DNA of 46,230 nucleotides from Burkholderia sp. E7m39 (GTDB lineage Bacteria; Pseudomonadota; Gammaproteobacteria; Burkholderiales; Burkholderiaceae). The stretch's first letter is position 1, and every line of letters begins with the position of its first letter. The stretch covers positions 1 through 46,230 of the forward strand of contig BBSL01000212.1 in NCBI GenBank assembly GCA_001319865.1. Direction: 5' to 3'. Made by a program: the position numbers and the translations under genes. Shown here one piece after another: positions 44,036-46,230 of this stretch. A model generated the notes under the pieces. It did no database searches. It saw only the letters and a program-made list of their open reading frames with translations, and had not been told where the DNA came from.

Positions 44036-45709
<1,674 letters not shown>

Positions 45710-45724
45710 CTACGGGACCAAGGT

Positions 45725-46039
45725 TCAAGCCGCCTTGCGGGCGACGGCATCGGCTTCGAGGACGCCCATGACGTCCTCCTCGCGCATGACGAGCAGTTCT
45801 TCGCCGTTGACCTTGACGGTCTGGCCTGCGTATTTGCCGAATAAAACCTGGTCCCCGACTTTTAGCTGTAGCGCGCGCAGCGTTCCGTCCTGCAACAGGC
45901 GGCCGCTGCCAACCGCAATGACTTCACCCTGTTCGGGTTTCTCGGCGGCTGAGTCCGGAATGACGATGCCTGAGGCTGTCATGCGCTGCGTCTCGATTCG
46001 CTTGACGATAACCCGGTCGTAGAGGGGACGAATCTGCAT
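45725..46039 (-). CDS. groES: Co-chaperonin GroES
   Basis: 104 aa, heptameric lid of Gro[22 protein letters not shown], mobile-loop region [40 protein letters not shown] and [12 protein letters not shown]. It carries an ~8-residue Ala/Arg/Lys extension at the C-terminus. ATG 46039 is chosen because GGAG lies 6 nt upstream; the ATG 6 bp earlier abuts that sequence. 66 bp before groEL, one operon. Confidence 0.96.
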   Translation of the reverse strand: MQIRPLYDRVIVKRIETQRMTASGIVIPDSAAEKPEQGEVIAVGSGRLLQDGTLRALQLKVGDQVLFGKYAGQTVKVNGEELLVMREEDVMGVLEADAVARKAA

Positions 46040-46145
46040 TTCCATCTCCTGAGCGATAAAGGATCACCAATAAGGGAATCCGGCTGCCAGGCGTTGCGGC
46101 GCGCGCAGCGCCGCCCTGCAGCCGTGCCATAACTGGCGGAAAGCG

Positions 46146-46174
46146 AAATAGAGGCAGCCCCGTTAGTCTTCAAG
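46146..46174 (-). promoter_or_regulatory. Sigma-32-type heat-shock promoter of groES-groEL
   Basis: On the minus strand CTTGAA (46174-46169), a 14-bp spacer and CCTCTATTT (46154-46146) match the sigma-32 pattern CTTGAA-N13-15-CCCCATnT closely. It lies about 110 bp before the groES ATG. No CIRCE inverted repeat (HrcA site) is visible between it and groES. Confidence 0.7.
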
Positions 46175-46230
46175 AGGGCCAAAACCCCGCGCTTTGTAAC
46201 AAAATGTTTCATCGCGGTAGGATGACGCGA

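Noticed and set aside
46040..46145. Looked for a CIRCE/HrcA operator before groES
   Set aside because: No TTAGCACTC-N9-GAGTGCTAA repeat or close variant is present.

Overview
The window looks like chromosomal DNA of a GC-rich beta-proteobacterium of the Burkholderiaceae, most like Paraburkholderia, Caballeronia or Burkholderia. The reasons are the T6SS gene order tssB-C-hcp-E-F-G-clpV-vgrG, the extra groES-groEL pair, the many LysR regulators and the catabolic operons. This is judged from protein resemblance only; no database search was possible.

Region 1 (1-10,859, minus strand) is a tight type VI secretion (T6SS) operon: sheath (TssB, TssC), tube (Hcp), baseplate (TssE, TssF, TssG), sheath-recycling ATPase (ClpV) and spike (VgrG), with a further gene cut by the left edge. 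The membrane complex (TssJ, TssL, TssM), TssK, TssA and PAAR are not in the window. A perfect 14-bp hairpin follows hcp. Upstream lies a non-coding, AT-richer stretch, then a 75-codon ORF and a divergent 595-codon gene of unknown family (12,233-14,020), which is the best candidate here for an undescribed T6SS-linked toxin.

Region 2 (14.0-18.3 kb) is a graveyard: a frameshifted orphan gene, a frameshifted and truncated OmpA-type lipoprotein, an intact itaconyl-CoA-hydratase-like gene, a broken MFS carrier fused to a truncated CitE-like lyase, and small remnants. It resembles the remains of an itaconate (C5-dicarboxylate) operon joined to unrelated sequence.

Region 3 (18.3-26.8 kb) holds a LysR gene convergent with a nine-gene minus-strand operon. 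The operon encodes two paralogous ~110-aa proteins, a TRAP binding protein, an exported PPC/DUF296 protein, a fused TRAP permease, a YciI-like protein, and the lower meta-cleavage trio (hydratase, acylating acetaldehyde dehydrogenase, 4-hydroxy-2-oxovalerate aldolase). No ring-cleavage enzyme is present, so the imported substrate is unknown.

Region 4 (27.1-33.5 kb) is a plus-strand group: MFS, MoaF-like, luciferase-like monooxygenase, MFS, DkgB-like reductase and Old Yellow Enzyme. It is flanked by remnants of a LysR regulator on one side and an aldo/keto reductase on the other.

Region 5 (33.6-40.6 kb) is a LysR gene divergent from a six-gene operon: two FAD amine/amino-acid oxidoreductases, a polar amino acid ABC transporter (ATPase, binding protein, one permease) and an SDR. 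The layout recalls opine or D-amino-acid catabolism.

Region 6 (40.6-46.2 kb) holds an IS5-type transposase remnant, a hybrid histidine kinase split by a one-base indel, a ParB-like domain protein, an overlapping small gene, and a heat-shock-type groES-groEL pair whose GroEL lacks the usual GGM tail. Several one-base frameshifts recur across the window; they may be real decay or assembly errors.
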